The notes beneath the pieces are model-generated. The model had not been told where the DNA came from. It saw only the letters and a program-made list of their open reading frames with translations, and ran no database searches. The translations under genes were made by a program, and so were the position numbers. Source: Streptomyces sp. NRRL F-6131 (GTDB lineage Bacteria; Actinomycetota; Actinomycetes; Streptomycetales; Streptomycetaceae). From it: DNA of 64,000 bases. The stretch lies in NCBI GenBank assembly GCA_000719695.1, contig JOHN01000014.1, forward strand, positions 1 through 64,000, in the 5' to 3' direction. Shown piece after piece: positions 25,747-34,734 of this stretch; the stretch's first letter is position 1; the number at the start of each line of letters is the position of its first letter.

Positions 25747-25939
25747 GGTTCTCGTTGCGTTGTCGGTGGCGACAGAGGGCGATCCCGTCCCGCGGCCGCG
25801 CCCGGCTCGCCGGGGCGCCGCGCAGGTCTCGCCGAAACGCCTGTCAGGTCCTGCCGTATCGGATAGACATGGCCTGTCCGAGGCGAACACCCCGGCGCGA
25901 CGACCCGTCCGAGCGCCTGCCCGAAACCGAGGGAACCCC

Positions 25940-26374
25940 GTGGCCGACACCAGTACCCCGCCCACCGAGCCGCTGCACTACGCGGTGGACCTCACCCAGG
26001 CCGACATCGAGGCCATTCACAGCTTTCTGAACGAGCAGATCAGTCCGATGGCGGGAGACGGCGCCTTCGGCAGCCCGGAGCAGCGCGCCGCGCGGGCGCT
26101 GTCCAGCCTGGTGCGCACCGCGACCGCCCGCGCCGAGGTGATGCTCACGCGCCTGGCCGAGAACCCCGACGACCGGCACCGGACGGAGCACGTGCACACC
26201 CTTCGCCAGAGTTGGCAGTCCCTGGTGGAGGCCGCCGAGGAATGGGCCGACACGCCCGGCTTCGACCGCCGGCGCTGGCGCGAGGTCGACGCCGACCCGG
26301 CCTCCGCCGCGCTGCGCCACCGTCTGGTCGCCAAGCAGCGCGCCGAGACCTCCGCCACCACGACGAAGGCCTGA
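25940..26374 (+). CDS. Hypothetical helical protein
   Basis: 144 residues starting at GTG 25940 with gaggga 5 nt upstream. The longer upstream frame is Arg/Pro-rich and rejected. It reads [20 protein letters not shown] then [20 protein letters not shown], and ends with a basic helix and Thr/Ala tail. Predicted mostly alpha-helical, soluble, with no signal peptide. Family not recognised. Confidence 0.65.
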   Translation: MADTSTPPTEPLHYAVDLTQADIEAIHSFLNEQISPMAGDGAFGSPEQRAARALSSLVRTATARAEVMLTRLAENPDDRHRTEHVHTLRQSWQSLVEAAEEWADTPGFDRRRWREVDADPASAALRHRLVAKQRAETSATTTKA

Positions 26375-26453
26375 GGTCCGGCCCACCGCCGCCCGCGTCG
26401 CCCCGGGTCCGCCTGGGGCGGCGCCGCCGTTCGGCACGACGGAAGTTCGGGTG

Positions 26454-26496
26454 CCGGCGCGGCGATGAGTTTTCCGGGCCCGGCAGGTCTACCTCC
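26454..26496 (+). repeat. Dispersed 43-bp element, copy 1
   Basis: Shares ccggcgcggcgatgagtt and caggtctac with a second copy at 39447-39489; the middle differs but is palindromic in both. In frame it reads [14 protein letters not shown] versus RRGDEFWGPDRSTS in copy 2, with most third-position differences silent. It fuses directly into the CBM20 relic. Confidence 0.75.
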
Positions 26497-26610
26497 GAGT
26501 ACGTCCGCAAGGACGCCGCCGGGAACGTCACCTGGGAATCCGGTGCCAATCGCACCGCCACCGTGCCCGCCGACGGCAGGGTCACCCTGGCCGACACCTG
26601 GCGCAGCTGA
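26494..26610 (+). pseudogene. Relic of a CBM20 starch-binding domain
   Basis: 38 codons to a [23 protein letters not shown] followed by [17 protein letters not shown]. This is the C-terminal strand pair of a CBM20 starch-binding module as found at the end of secreted alpha-amylases. No catalytic domain, start or signal peptide remains. It is joined in frame to the dispersed element upstream. It suggests loss of a secreted amylase here. Confidence 0.75.
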
Positions 26611-26660
26611 CCCCGATCGCCGGACCCGCGCCGGTGAGGACCCCGCTCCGGGCGGACCCG

Positions 26661-26714
26661 GCGCCGGTAGGAGACCCAGCGCCGGTGAGAGACCCCGCGC
26701 AGGTAGGAGACCCC
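26661..26714. repeat. 18-bp tandem repeat
   Basis: Three copies of gcgccggtaggagaccc(a/c) with one or two changes each (26661-26678, 26679-26696, 26697-26714), and a partial copy at 26628. Located between the CBM20 relic and the convergent AKR gene. Confidence 0.75.
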
Positions 26715-26761
26715 GCACCGGGCCGCCGTCCCGGAGCGGGGTCGCTTCCGGTGCCGTGGGA

Positions 26762-27697
26762 TCAGGGCAGCGGGGCGCCGCGGGCGGCGATCCACAGCTC
26801 GTACCACTCCTCGTGGCTCAGCTCGGGCTCGCGCCGCACCGCGTCGCGGCAGGCCGTGATGCGTTCGGGCCTGGCGGTGCCGATGACCGGGGCGATGCCG
26901 GCCGGGTGGCGCTGGAGCCACCACAGGACGATCGTCTCCGGTGTCGTGCCCTTGCGGGCGGCCAGCTTCTTGACGAGTTCCCCGGCCGGGGTCGGTTCGC
27001 TTCCGGTGAAGCGGCCCCGGGCCAGGGCGCCCCAGGCCTGCAGGGCGATCCCGTTGGCGGTGCAGTACTCGACCGTCCCGTGGGGGAAGCCGTTCGACGC
27101 GGCGGCGGTGGTGTTGACCAGGACCCCGGCCTCGACCCAGTCGCGGCGGTCCAGGCTCATCTCCAGCTGGTTGACGACCAGCGGGACGTCCAGGTGCACC
27201 TGGAGGTGGGCGATCTGCGCGGCGCTCATGTTCGAGACTCCGAACTCCCGCACCAGGCCCTGGCGGTGGAGGGTGCCGAGGGCTTCGGCGATCTCCTCCG
27301 GCCCGGCCAGCGGATCGGGACGGTGCAGCAGCAGGACGTCGAGCCGGTCGGTGCGCAGCCGGGCCAGGCTCTCCTCGACCCGCCGCAGGATGCTCGGTCC
27401 GCGCAGGTCGTAGTGGCCGGGCCGGCCGCCGTCCGGCAGGCGGATGCCGCACTTGGTCTGCAGGGTGATGCGCTGCCGCAGCTCGGGCGACGCCGCCAGG
27501 ACCTCGCCGAAGACCGCTTCGGACTTCCCGTGGCGGTAGATGTCGGCGTGGTCGAACACGGTGATCCCGGCGTCCAGTGCGGCGCCGATCGCGGCCTCGG
27601 CACGGCCGACATCCGCGGCCGTGTACGGGCTGGCGTCCCAAGTGCCGCCGAGTCCCATGCAGCCGTACACCAGTCTGCCGTTGTCCGTTCCGGTCAT
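26762..27697 (-). CDS. Aldo/keto reductase
   Basis: 311 residues, NADPH-dependent (beta/alpha)8 oxidoreductase. The catalytic tetrad is visible: Asp49 and Tyr54 in FDHADIY, Lys82 in QTKCG and His125 in LLLHRPDP. The C-terminal cofactor motif is APVIGTARPERI. The ATG at 27697 follows gaggag and overlaps the GMC oxidoreductase stop by 4 nt. It is last in a three-gene operon with a GMC flavoenzyme and a PfkB kinase, which suggests oxidation/reduction of a sugar or polyol (inference). Confidence 0.92.
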   Translation of the reverse strand: MTGTDNGRLVYGCMGLGGTWDASPYTAADVGRAEAAIGAALDAGITVFDHADIYRHGKSEAVFGEVLAASPELRQRITLQTKCGIRLPDGGRPGHYDLRGPSILRRVEESLARLRTDRLDVLLLHRPDPLAGPEEIAEALGTLHRQGLVREFGVSNMSAAQIAHLQVHLDVPLVVNQLEMSLDRRDWVEAGVLVNTTAAASNGFPHGTVEYCTANGIALQAWGALARGRFTGSEPTPAGELVKKLAARKGTTPETIVLWWLQRHPAGIAPVIGTARPERITACRDAVRREPELSHEEWYELWIAARGAPLP

Positions 27698-29187
27698 CGC
27701 TCTCCTCGGATCAGGTCCGCCAGCATCTCCGCGAGGGCGAGGACCGGCAGTTGGGTGTTGGCCGCCGGGACGGTCGGCAGGACGGAGGCGTCGACGACCC
27801 GCAGGTTCGTCGTGCCCCGCACCCGGCCCTCGCCGTCGACCACGGCGAGGGGGTCGTCCGCGGTGCCCATGGCGCAGGTGCCCACGGGGTGCCAGTAGGT
27901 GCCGAGGCGGGCGCGCAGGTCCTGGTCGGACAGGTCCTGGGCGGGGCGGCCGTGGACGGGTCCGACCAGGGGCTTCAGCGCCGTGCCGGCGGCCATCCGT
28001 TCGACGATCTCCAGGCCCGAGCGCAGGACGGCGAGGTCCCGGCCGTCCTCGTCGGTGAGGAAGCCGGGGTCGATCCGCGGGGGCGCGGCGCTGTCGGCCG
28101 AGGTGAGCCGCACGGTGCCGCGCGAGACCGGGTTCATCACGAAGGCGGAGATGCCGGCTTCGTACTGGCCCGGCGGGAGCTTGCCGAAGAGTGGGGGGCC
28201 GGCGACGGGCAGGATGTGGAGGTTCCAGGAGTCGTCCGGACAGAATGCGCCGGCCGCCCGGACCAGCATGCGGCTGACGTACAGGTCGCCGTCGGCCTCC
28301 TTGGCGGCGAGTGCCGCGTTCAGCTCGTCCGTGGACCGGAGCGGCACGAAGACGCCGGGCTGGTCGGCCAGGTTCGCTCCGACTCCGGGAAGGTCGGCCT
28401 CGGGTCGGACGCCGAGGTCGAGGAGGTGGTCCGCGGGGCCGATGCCGCTGCGCATCAGGACGGCGGGCGAGCCGAAGGTGCCGCAGGCGAGCAGGTAGCT
28501 GTCGGCGACGAGCGTGCGTCGACGGCCGTCGAGCTCGACGAGGGCGCCGTGGGCCCGGCCGCCGCGGATGTCCAGCCGGTCCACGGTGGCGTCGCCGATG
28601 ACGGTCAGGTTGGGCCGGGACCGCGCCTCCTCCAGGTAGGCGAACGCCGCGTTGTGGCGGACGCCGTCGAAGGCGTTGAGCAAGGGGGTGCCGTAACCGG
28701 GGCCGCCGACGGTGCCCATGTCCACCCGGCCGTAGCCGAGTTCCGCGGCCGCCGCGAGGGCGGCCCCGCTCCAGAGGGAGAACTCGCTCTCCGGCACCTC
28801 GCGCAGGCCCATCCGGGAGACGGCCGCGAGCCTGAAGGGCTCCATGGCCGTGGCCGTCCAGCGCGGGCCTCCGCGGCGGGCCCACGCGGCGTGGTCCGCC
28901 TCGGAGCCCCAGGTGTTCCAGCAGCCGTTGATGCCGGAGGAGCCGCCGAGGAGGCGCCCGCGGATGCGGTGGGCGGCGGCACCGCGCTCCCACACCTCCT
29001 CCCGCGGCAGCGCCCGGGCGTTCAGCACCCCCGCGGGCCAGGCCCGGCGGTCGGGGCCGAAGTCCGGGCCCGCCTCCACCAGGCACACGGTGCGGTCCGG
29101 GTCCTCGCTCAGACGGGCCGCCAGGACGCAGCCGGCCACTCCCCCGCCGAGGACGAGCACGTCGTAGCCGGCCGCTCCGTCCGTCAT
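27694..29187 (-). CDS. GMC-family flavin oxidoreductase
   Basis: 497 residues. The FAD dinucleotide-binding motif is VLVLGGGVAGCVLAARLSE (10-28). The GMC signature region is RLLGGSSGINGCWNTWG and the second signature is CGTFGSPAVLMRSGIG. The C-terminal catalytic region has WHPVGTCAMG (His near 432) and AANTQLPVLALAEM. Relatives oxidise alcohols, choline or sugars. The ATG at 29187 has ggggagg upstream and overlaps the PfkB stop by 4 nt. With PfkB and AKR it forms one translationally coupled operon. The substrate is not deducible. Confidence 0.93.
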   Translation of the reverse strand: MTDGAAGYDVLVLGGGVAGCVLAARLSEDPDRTVCLVEAGPDFGPDRRAWPAGVLNARALPREEVWERGAAAHRIRGRLLGGSSGINGCWNTWGSEADHAAWARRGGPRWTATAMEPFRLAAVSRMGLREVPESEFSLWSGAALAAAAELGYGRVDMGTVGGPGYGTPLLNAFDGVRHNAAFAYLEEARSRPNLTVIGDATVDRLDIRGGRAHGALVELDGRRRTLVADSYLLACGTFGSPAVLMRSGIGPADHLLDLGVRPEADLPGVGANLADQPGVFVPLRSTDELNAALAAKEADGDLYVSRMLVRAAGAFCPDDSWNLHILPVAGPPLFGKLPPGQYEAGISAFVMNPVSRGTVRLTSADSAAPPRIDPGFLTDEDGRDLAVLRSGLEIVERMAAGTALKPLVGPVHGRPAQDLSDQDLRARLGTYWHPVGTCAMGTADDPLAVVDGEGRVRGTTNLRVVDASVLPTVPAANTQLPVLALAEMLADLIRGER

Positions 29188-30191
29188 GCGTGCTCCCTCC
29201 CCGCCGCGCCGAGATCCGTCTCGAGGTCCGCGCCGAGGTCCGAGCCGAGGTCTGCGGCAGGTTCCGTGTCGAGGTCCGAGCCGAGTTCCGCGTCGAGTTC
29301 CGCGGCGCGGGCGAGGAGGTCGCCGCGGCCGATGGAGTCGGTGCTCGTCCCCGGAACCGTGCAGGCGTACGCTCCGGCGATCGCCCCGTAGCGGGCGCAC
29401 CGCGCCGCCGGCTCGCCGGCCAGCCACCCGAGCAGGAAGCCGGAGACGAAGGCGTCGCCGGCGCCGTTGGAGTCGACCACCGGGGCGGGCGGGGTGACGG
29501 CCGGGACGTGGGTGAGCGTTCCGTCGGTCAGCAGGTACGCCCCTTCGGCGCCCGCCATGGCGACGACCGTCCGGGCCCGGCCCCGCTGGACGATCCGGTG
29601 CATGGTCCGCTCGGGGTCCGTCAGGGCCGTGGTGGAGAGGAAGACGAGGTCCGCCTCGTGGGCGAACGGTTCGTGGTAGGGGTTGGCGCCGTCCCAGTTG
29701 TGCAGGTCGGTGGAGACGGTCAGGCCGGCCTCGCGCAGCAGCGGCAGTGCGAAGGCGCAGGGGTAGGTGATCGACACGTGGGCGTGGCGGCTCTGCGCGG
29801 CCAGGGCCCGGACGGTGGCCTCGGGCAGGCGGTCGGCCTCGTGGGAGCGGCTGTCGTCGTAGAGCGACAGCCTCCGGCCGTCGGGGCCGACCAGGTTGAC
29901 GGCGCGCTTGGTCCCGCCGGGCAGCGGGACCTCGGTGAGGGGAATCCCGCGGTCGCGGTGGAGGGCGCGGACCAGATCGCCCGGGTGGTCGTCGCCGATC
30001 ATGTCGAGGTGGTGGGTGCGCAGTCCCAGCGCGGTCAGTCCGAGCGTGACGAAGTCGCCGGTCTGGCCCGCCCGCATCTCGATCCTGGGCACCATGTAGC
30101 TGTCGGCGAACGGAAGCGGAAGCTCGGGGACGTACACGATCGTGTCGACCCCGGCGCCTCCGAGGACGAGGACGTCCGTCTCAGTACTCAT
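29184..30191 (-). CDS. PfkB-family sugar kinase
   Basis: 335 residues. It has the ribokinase-like N-terminal GGAGVDTIVYVPELPLP and MRAGQTGDFVTLGLTALG, and the C-terminal DSNGAGDAFVSGFLLG, whose Asp near 245 is the catalytic base. It phosphorylates a sugar or nucleoside-like alcohol. The ATG at 30191 is chosen over an upstream Met because the fold starts right after it. The last 35 residues (DLDTEPAADLGSDLGADLE) come from a degenerate 12-bp repeat and are not part of the kinase fold. First gene of the AKR-GMC-PfkB operon, divergent from the GH13 relic across a region with palindromes. Confidence 0.92.
   Translation of the reverse strand: MSTETDVLVLGGAGVDTIVYVPELPLPFADSYMVPRIEMRAGQTGDFVTLGLTALGLRTHHLDMIGDDHPGDLVRALHRDRGIPLTEVPLPGGTKRAVNLVGPDGRRLSLYDDSRSHEADRLPEATVRALAAQSRHAHVSITYPCAFALPLLREAGLTVSTDLHNWDGANPYHEPFAHEADLVFLSTTALTDPERTMHRIVQRGRARTVVAMAGAEGAYLLTDGTLTHVPAVTPPAPVVDSNGAGDAFVSGFLLGWLAGEPAARCARYGAIAGAYACTVPGTSTDSIGRGDLLARAAELDAELGSDLDTEPAADLGSDLGADLETDLGAAGREHA
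29214..29300. repeat. Degenerate 12-bp repeat in the PfkB gene 3' end
   Basis: Repeated gaggtccg(c/a)gcc-like units encode the Asp/Leu/Gly/Glu tail of the kinase. Length variation here would alter only the tail. Confidence 0.6.
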
Positions 30192-30266
30192 GGGATGTTC
30201 CTGGCTTTCCGACGGGTCGTCCGTTGGACGGACGGAGGTGGAGTCAAGCAGGAGCGGCAACCGGCT

Positions 30267-30280
30267 GGCAAGATCTTGCC
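30267..30280. promoter_or_regulatory. Palindromic operator candidate 1
   Basis: ggcaagatcttgcc, perfect 14-bp palindrome 76 bp upstream of the PfkB start. Probable site for the nearby LacI-family regulator (inference). Confidence 0.55.
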
Positions 30281-30468
30281 GCTTGTTTCCGCAATTTCTT
30301 GCAGTTCTTCCGCGGAGTGCCCGCGGCGGCGCGGACGCCGGGTCGCCCGGCAGGTCATGGGGCCCGCAGGTCCCGGTAGAGGTCGGCCACGGCGCGGGGC
30401 CCCGGCCGGTCGGCCAGCTGTTCCAGCGTCAGGGCGGAACCGGCCGGATCGGCGATCGGCAGCCGAAA

Positions 30469-30479
30469 CTTGCGGCAAG
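30469..30479. promoter_or_regulatory. Palindromic operator candidate 2
   Basis: cttgcggcaag, perfect palindrome with a central base, sharing the ttgcc/ggcaa half-site with candidate 1. Lies upstream of the GH13 pseudogene. Confidence 0.5.
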
Positions 30480-30710
30480 CCTTTGCAGCGCTTCGGAGCC
30501 GGTGGAAGCATCGTGGGCGGACACCCCGCCGTCGTCCCCGACGAGGGCATGACGACCCCGCACGCAGGCGCGCCCCCGGCCAGGCCAGGCCCGTCCCGTC
30601 CCGTCCCGTTCCCGTCCGGTGCGAAGCCGCCGCCGACCGACCGGGAGTCCCACCGGTCCGGAGGCCGACCCGACCCCCGCCCCACCGACCGTCACCCGAG
30701 GAGCCATCCG

Positions 30711-31989
30711 ATGACCGCACCCACCACGGCACCGGCACGCGCGCACACCGCTCCGGACTGGCGGCAGGACGCCGTCGTCTACCAGGTCTACCCGCGCAGC
30801 TTCGCGGACAGCGACGGCGACGGCTGCGGCGACCTGGCCGGGATCCGCAGCCGGCTCGGCTACCTGCGGGACCTGGGCGTCGACGCGCTCTGGATCTCGC
30901 CGTTCTACACCTCGCCCCAGGCCGACGGCGGCTACGACGTGGCCGACTACCGCGCCGTGGACCCGGCGTACGGCACGGTCGGCGACGCCGGCGCGCTGAT
31001 CGAGGACGCGCACGCCCTCGGCCTGCGGGTCATCGTCGACATCGTCCCCAACCACTGCTCGGACCAGCACCCGTGGTTCCTGCAGGCCCTGCGCGAAGGA
31101 ACGGCGTCGCCGCTGTCCTCCGGTTCTGGCTGGACCTCGGGGCGGACGGCTTCCGCGTCGACGTCGCCCACGGCCTGGTCAAGGCCCCCGGCCTCCCCGA
31201 CCTCGGCCGACACGAACAACTCGGCCTCCTCGGCGAACAGTTGGTCCCCTACTTCGACCAGGACGGGGTGCACGAAATCTACCGCTCGTGGCGCTCCCTG
31301 CTCGAGGAGTACCCGGGACAGCGCATCGCGGTGGCGGAGGCCTGGGCCAAGTCCCTGGACCGCACCGCCCGCTACGTCCGGGCCGACGAGCTCCACCAGG
31401 CCTTCAACTTCAAGTTCCTGAACGCCCCCTGGGACGCCGGCAGGCTGCGCGAACTGATCACCGCCTCCCTGGCGACCATGCGCGCCGTGGACGCCCCCAC
31501 CACCTGGACGCTCTCCAACCACGACGTCGTCCGGCACGCGAGCCGGTACGCCGACGGGGACCCCGCCCGCGGGCTGCGCCGGGCCCGGGCCGCCGCGCTG
31601 CTGATGCTCGCCCTGCCCGGATCCGCATACCTCTACCAGGGCGAGGAACTCGGCCTCCCCGAGGTCACCGACATCCCCGACGACATGCGCCGCGACGATC
31701 CGTCCTGGAGCTGTACCGCAGCGCGCTCCGCATCCGCCGGACCGATCCCGCCCTCGGCGCCGGGCGCTCCGTCGAGTGGCTCGACCTCGCGCCCGGGGTG
31801 CTCGCCTTCCGCCGCGACAGCGAGCACGGCGCACTGATCTGCACCGTCAACACCACGGGCGAACCGGTCTCCGTCCCCGGCGGCGGGCTCGGCGTCCTGC
31901 TGCTCTCCTCGGCCGGACCGCGGAACGACCGGGAGAGCGGCGCCGCCCTTCTCGAGGCCGACAGCACCAGCTGGTGGCGAACCGACTGA
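30711..31989 (+). pseudogene. GH13 alpha-glucosidase pseudogene with two internal deletions
   Basis: Starts well (gaggag, ATG at 30711, DAVVYQVYPRSFADSDGDG, VDIVPNHCSDQHPWF). Near 31115 it jumps in another frame to RFWLDLGADGFRVDVAHGLV, skipping roughly 100 codons of the B domain. It continues with AVAEAW and SNHDVVRH, so the nucleophile, acid/base and third carboxylate are all still encoded. Near 31700 it loses about 75 codons and shifts again to VLELYRSALRIRRTDPAL, ending in a normal C-terminal domain. An intact version would be an oligo-1,6-glucosidase/alpha-glucosidase acting on maltose-like sugars. Confidence 0.88.
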
Positions 31990-32029
31990 CCCCCGCCGGT
32001 CGGGGCGCCGGACGACGACAGGAACCGGA

Positions 32030-33055
32030 TCAGCCTCGGCGGCGGGGCTTCGCGGTGGAGCCGCGGACCACCAGCTCCGGCTGGAACACGAACTCCCCCC
32101 GCTGGGCCTGACCGCCCGCGACCTCCTCGAGCAGCGCCTCCACCGCCGCCGTGGCCATGGCCTCGACCGGCTGGCGGACCGTGGTCAGCGGCGGCTCGGT
32201 GAACGCGATCAGCGGCGAGTCGTCGAAACCGACCACCGAGACGTCGTGCGGCACCGTCAGCCCCCGCTGCCGAACGGCACGGATCACGCCGAGTGCCATC
32301 AGGTCACTGCCGCAGGCGATCGCTGTACACCCCCGGTCGAGAAGGACGCCGGCGGCCGCGTGCCCTCCCTCGACACTGAACAGCGTGTGGTGGACGAGGC
32401 CGGCGGCCTCCTCCTCGCGCACCCCCGTGAGGCCGCGCACGGCCGCGACGAAGCCCTCGATCTTGCGGACCGCGGGAACGAAACGCCGCTGCCCCGTCGC
32501 GAGCCCGATCCGCTCGTGACCGAGATCGACCAGGTGCTGGACGGCCATCCACATCGCCGCCCGGTCGTCCGGCGAGATGAACGGCGCGTCGATCCTCTCG
32601 CTGTACCCGTTGATCAGGACGAACGGCACCCCGCGCCCGGCCAGCCGACCGTACCGGCCGTGGTCCGCGGTGGTGTCCGCGTGCAGACCGGACACGAAGA
32701 CGATGCCCGACACACCCCGGTCGACCAGCACGTCCACCAGCTCGTCCTCGGTGGCACCGCCCGGGGTCTGGGTGCACAGCACCGGCGTGAAGCCGTGCCG
32801 GCTCAACGCCTGCTCGATCACCTGCGACAGCGCCGGGAAGATCGGGTTGCTCAGCTCGGGCGTGACCAGCCCGATCAGGCCCGCACTGCGCCGGCGCAGC
32901 CGGACCGGCCGCTCGTAGCCGAGCACGTCGAGCGCCGCCAGCACGGCCTGCCGGGTGGCGTCGGCGACGTTCGCTTTCCCGTTGAGCACACGCGAAACGG
33001 TGGGCTCGCTCACTCCCGCCTGAGCCGCGATGTCCGCGAGTCGCACCGACGCCAT
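32030..33055 (-). CDS. LacI-family sugar-responsive repressor
   Basis: 341 residues. The N-terminal DNA-binding part is VRLADIAAQAGVSEPTVSRV (4-23) with a hinge helix LAALDVLGYERP. The periplasmic-binding-protein-like core has GLVTPELSNPIFPALSQVIE and VVGFDDSPLIAFTEPPLTTV. The ATG at 33055 begins directly before the HTH. Regulators of this type next to GH13 glucosidases respond to maltose/alpha-glucosides. Here the glucosidase is broken, so it may now mainly control the kinase operon or itself (inference). Confidence 0.93.
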   Translation of the reverse strand: MASVRLADIAAQAGVSEPTVSRVLNGKANVADATRQAVLAALDVLGYERPVRLRRRSAGLIGLVTPELSNPIFPALSQVIEQALSRHGFTPVLCTQTPGGATEDELVDVLVDRGVSGIVFVSGLHADTTADHGRYGRLAGRGVPFVLINGYSERIDAPFISPDDRAAMWMAVQHLVDLGHERIGLATGQRRFVPAVRKIEGFVAAVRGLTGVREEEAAGLVHHTLFSVEGGHAAAGVLLDRGCTAIACGSDLMALGVIRAVRQRGLTVPHDVSVVGFDDSPLIAFTEPPLTTVRQPVEAMATAAVEALLEEVAGGQAQRGEFVFQPELVVRGSTAKPRRRG

Positions 33056-33211
33056 AGCCAGCGAGGGTAGGGCATCCAGGGCACCCTGCCCACCACCTGG
33101 CGCGGTCCCGTGGTGACGTCAGGAGTCTCCCGGCCGTTGACCGACGCGCCGTCGAACGGCCGTCCGGGCGGGCCCGGTGCGCCACGGCGGCGGCGTGCTC
33201 GGCGGGCCCGT

Positions 33212-33225
33212 CGCAAACGCTTTCG
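33212..33225. promoter_or_regulatory. LacI-type operator-like site
   Basis: cgcaaacgctttcg: imperfect inverted repeat around the central CG typical of LacI/GalR operators, between the divergent LacI gene and the lipoprotein gene. It could serve autoregulation. Confidence 0.35.
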
Positions 33226-33283
33226 AGAATGTCGGGGTTTCGTGAAAGTGTTCTCCCTGATCACCCCCTCTGACGGAGAACTC

Positions 33284-34192
33284 GTGACGATCCGCCGTAC
33301 CACCCTGATCACCGCTGCCACGGTGCTCGCCCTGTCCGCCGTGGCCGCCTGCGACAACGGCGACGACGCACGGTCCGCCCCGTCGGCCGCCAGTGCCCCG
33401 GCCTCCCCCGGCCCCACCGCGAGCGCCACACCGAGCGCGACGGCGGCCGCGGAGACGCCGACGCCGACCCCCACCGCGACCCCCACCGCGACGGCCGCGG
33501 CGACGCCGACCGCCACCGGTGCCCCGGTCGACGCGACCGGCGCGTTCGACCCCGCGGTCGCCCTGGCCAACGCCGATCCGACGCCCTACGCCGCCACCGA
33601 GACCATGAAGACGACCGCGACGGCCAACGGTCAGGGGACCGTCCTGACCCAGACCGGCCGGATCAACTTCAACACCCCGGCCCGGGAGGGTCGGAGCGAG
33701 ACGAAGATGGTGATCATCGGCATCGACGAGCCGACGCTCTGGATGGATACGGTCAAGACCGGCGAGGCCACCTTCATCCGCGACAGGACGAAGCCGGACG
33801 GCGCCTGGATCTCGACACCGCTCGGCGGTGACAAGGACACCCGCGGCGACTCCGACGGCATCGTCTTCGCCAAGCTGCTCGTCGCCGCGGGCCCCGCCGC
33901 CCGCAAGGGCATGGAGCAGAAGAGCGGCGTCGCGGCCTTCCACCTCGGCGCGCGCCTGACGGCCGCCCAGATCAAGGCCGTCGACCCCGGCGAGTCCCAG
34001 AAGATGACCGACAAGGGCATCAACTCGAAGGACTACGACGTCTGGATCGACCGGGCCGGCCGCGTGGTGGCCGAGACGCAGTCCATGAAGGTGCCCCGCG
34101 AAGGCACGACCGTCACCTCCGTCATCACCACGACCTACACCGACTTCGGACCCCGCGAGACCTTCCCCGCGCCGGCCACCACCACCGGCTGA
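33284..34192 (+). CDS. Secreted lipoprotein
   Basis: 302 residues. The GTG start at 33284 (ggaga 6 nt upstream) gives MTIRRTTLITAATVLALSAV followed by AAC, a lipobox with the lipidated Cys23. A Ser/Ala/Thr-Pro-rich linker (about 28-82, repeated TPTPT units) separates the anchor from a folded domain of about 200 residues. The fold looks like the LppX/LprG-type half-barrel family that binds lipids or is found in actinomycete envelopes, but this is a fold guess only. It acts outside the membrane. Confidence 0.85.
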   Translation: MTIRRTTLITAATVLALSAVAACDNGDDARSAPSAASAPASPGPTASATPSATAAAETPTPTPTATPTATAAATPTATGAPVDATGAFDPAVALANADPTPYAATETMKTTATANGQGTVLTQTGRINFNTPAREGRSETKMVIIGIDEPTLWMDTVKTGEATFIRDRTKPDGAWISTPLGGDKDTRGDSDGIVFAKLLVAAGPAARKGMEQKSGVAAFHLGARLTAAQIKAVDPGESQKMTDKGINSKDYDVWIDRAGRVVAETQSMKVPREGTTVTSVITTTYTDFGPRETFPAPATTTG

Positions 34193-34216
34193 CCCGCCGA
34201 CCGGCACCACCGAGCC

Positions 34217-34255
34217 GATCCGTCCGCCCGGGCACCCCGCTCGAGCGGGCGGATC
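34217..34255 (+). terminator. Hairpin after the lipoprotein gene
   Basis: gatccgtccgc (34217-34227) and gcgggcggatc (34245-34255): 11-bp arms with one G-U-type mismatch, 17-nt loop. Confidence 0.5.
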
Positions 34256-34396
34256 GTGCGCTCGGGTCGCACCGCACCAACCTCGGGGCGCCTGACCCGG
34301 CGTGGGTCCGGGTGGACGGGTAGACCGGGCCGGCTTCGGAACATGACATGGTGTCCCATGAAGGCATCAACCCGACATCACCCCAGGAGGCCCCGT

Positions 34397-34633
34397 ATGA
34401 GCGGCGACGCTGCGTCACCCGAGAACGTCGAGAACCCCGAGAACGTCGAGAAGCCGGAGGCCGGGGCGGCCGCCCCGGACGACGTCAAGGCCCAGTTCCT
34501 CGCCGCGCTGGAGCGCAAGCACGGTGCCAAGGGCGCCGGCACGGCCGGCGGTCCGAACGGCGATTCGAAGATCCACGGCACGCACGCCGCGGCGGGCGGC
34601 AAGCGCAACTTCCGCCGCAAGAGCGGCGGCTGA
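34397..34633 (+). CDS. DUF5302-like small basic protein
   Basis: 78 residues. An Asn/Glu/Pro repeat ([13 protein letters not shown]) is followed by [18 protein letters not shown] and the C-terminal [20 protein letters not shown], the signature of a widespread actinomycete small protein family (DUF5302). AGGAGG precedes the ATG at 34397. Function unknown. The basic tail suggests binding to RNA, DNA or ribosomes. Confidence 0.85.
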   Translation: MSGDAASPENVENPENVEKPEAGAAAPDDVKAQFLAALERKHGAKGAGTAGGPNGDSKIHGTHAAAGGKRNFRRKSGG

Positions 34634-34734
34634 CCGCGCCGGTGCAGCGGAGCGGCCGGGCCCGGCTGGACGGGCAGGGCCGCTCCGGTGTGCCGCTGCC
34701 GGGGACGGCCCACGGGGCCCGGCGGACCGTGCGG

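Larger units (their letters stand above)
30192..30710. other. Divergent control region of the sugar locus
   Basis: 519 bp without a supported gene. It contains two palindromes (annotated separately) and several cttgc half-sites near 30278-30312. On the minus strand 30355-30480 an open stretch reads RKFRLPIADPAGSALTLEQL and ends DLYRDLRAP. It has coding-like bias but no start, and may be a fragment of an unidentified gene. Confidence 0.45.

Noticed and set aside
26661..26714. 18-bp repeats considered as CRISPR or iteron origin
   Set aside because: Contiguous without spacers, GC-rich, no replication gene nearby; plain tandem repeat.
33284..33550. TP-rich segment considered as a cell-wall anchor or mucin-like repeat protein
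   Set aside because: It is a normal linker between the lipobox and the folded domain of a lipoprotein.
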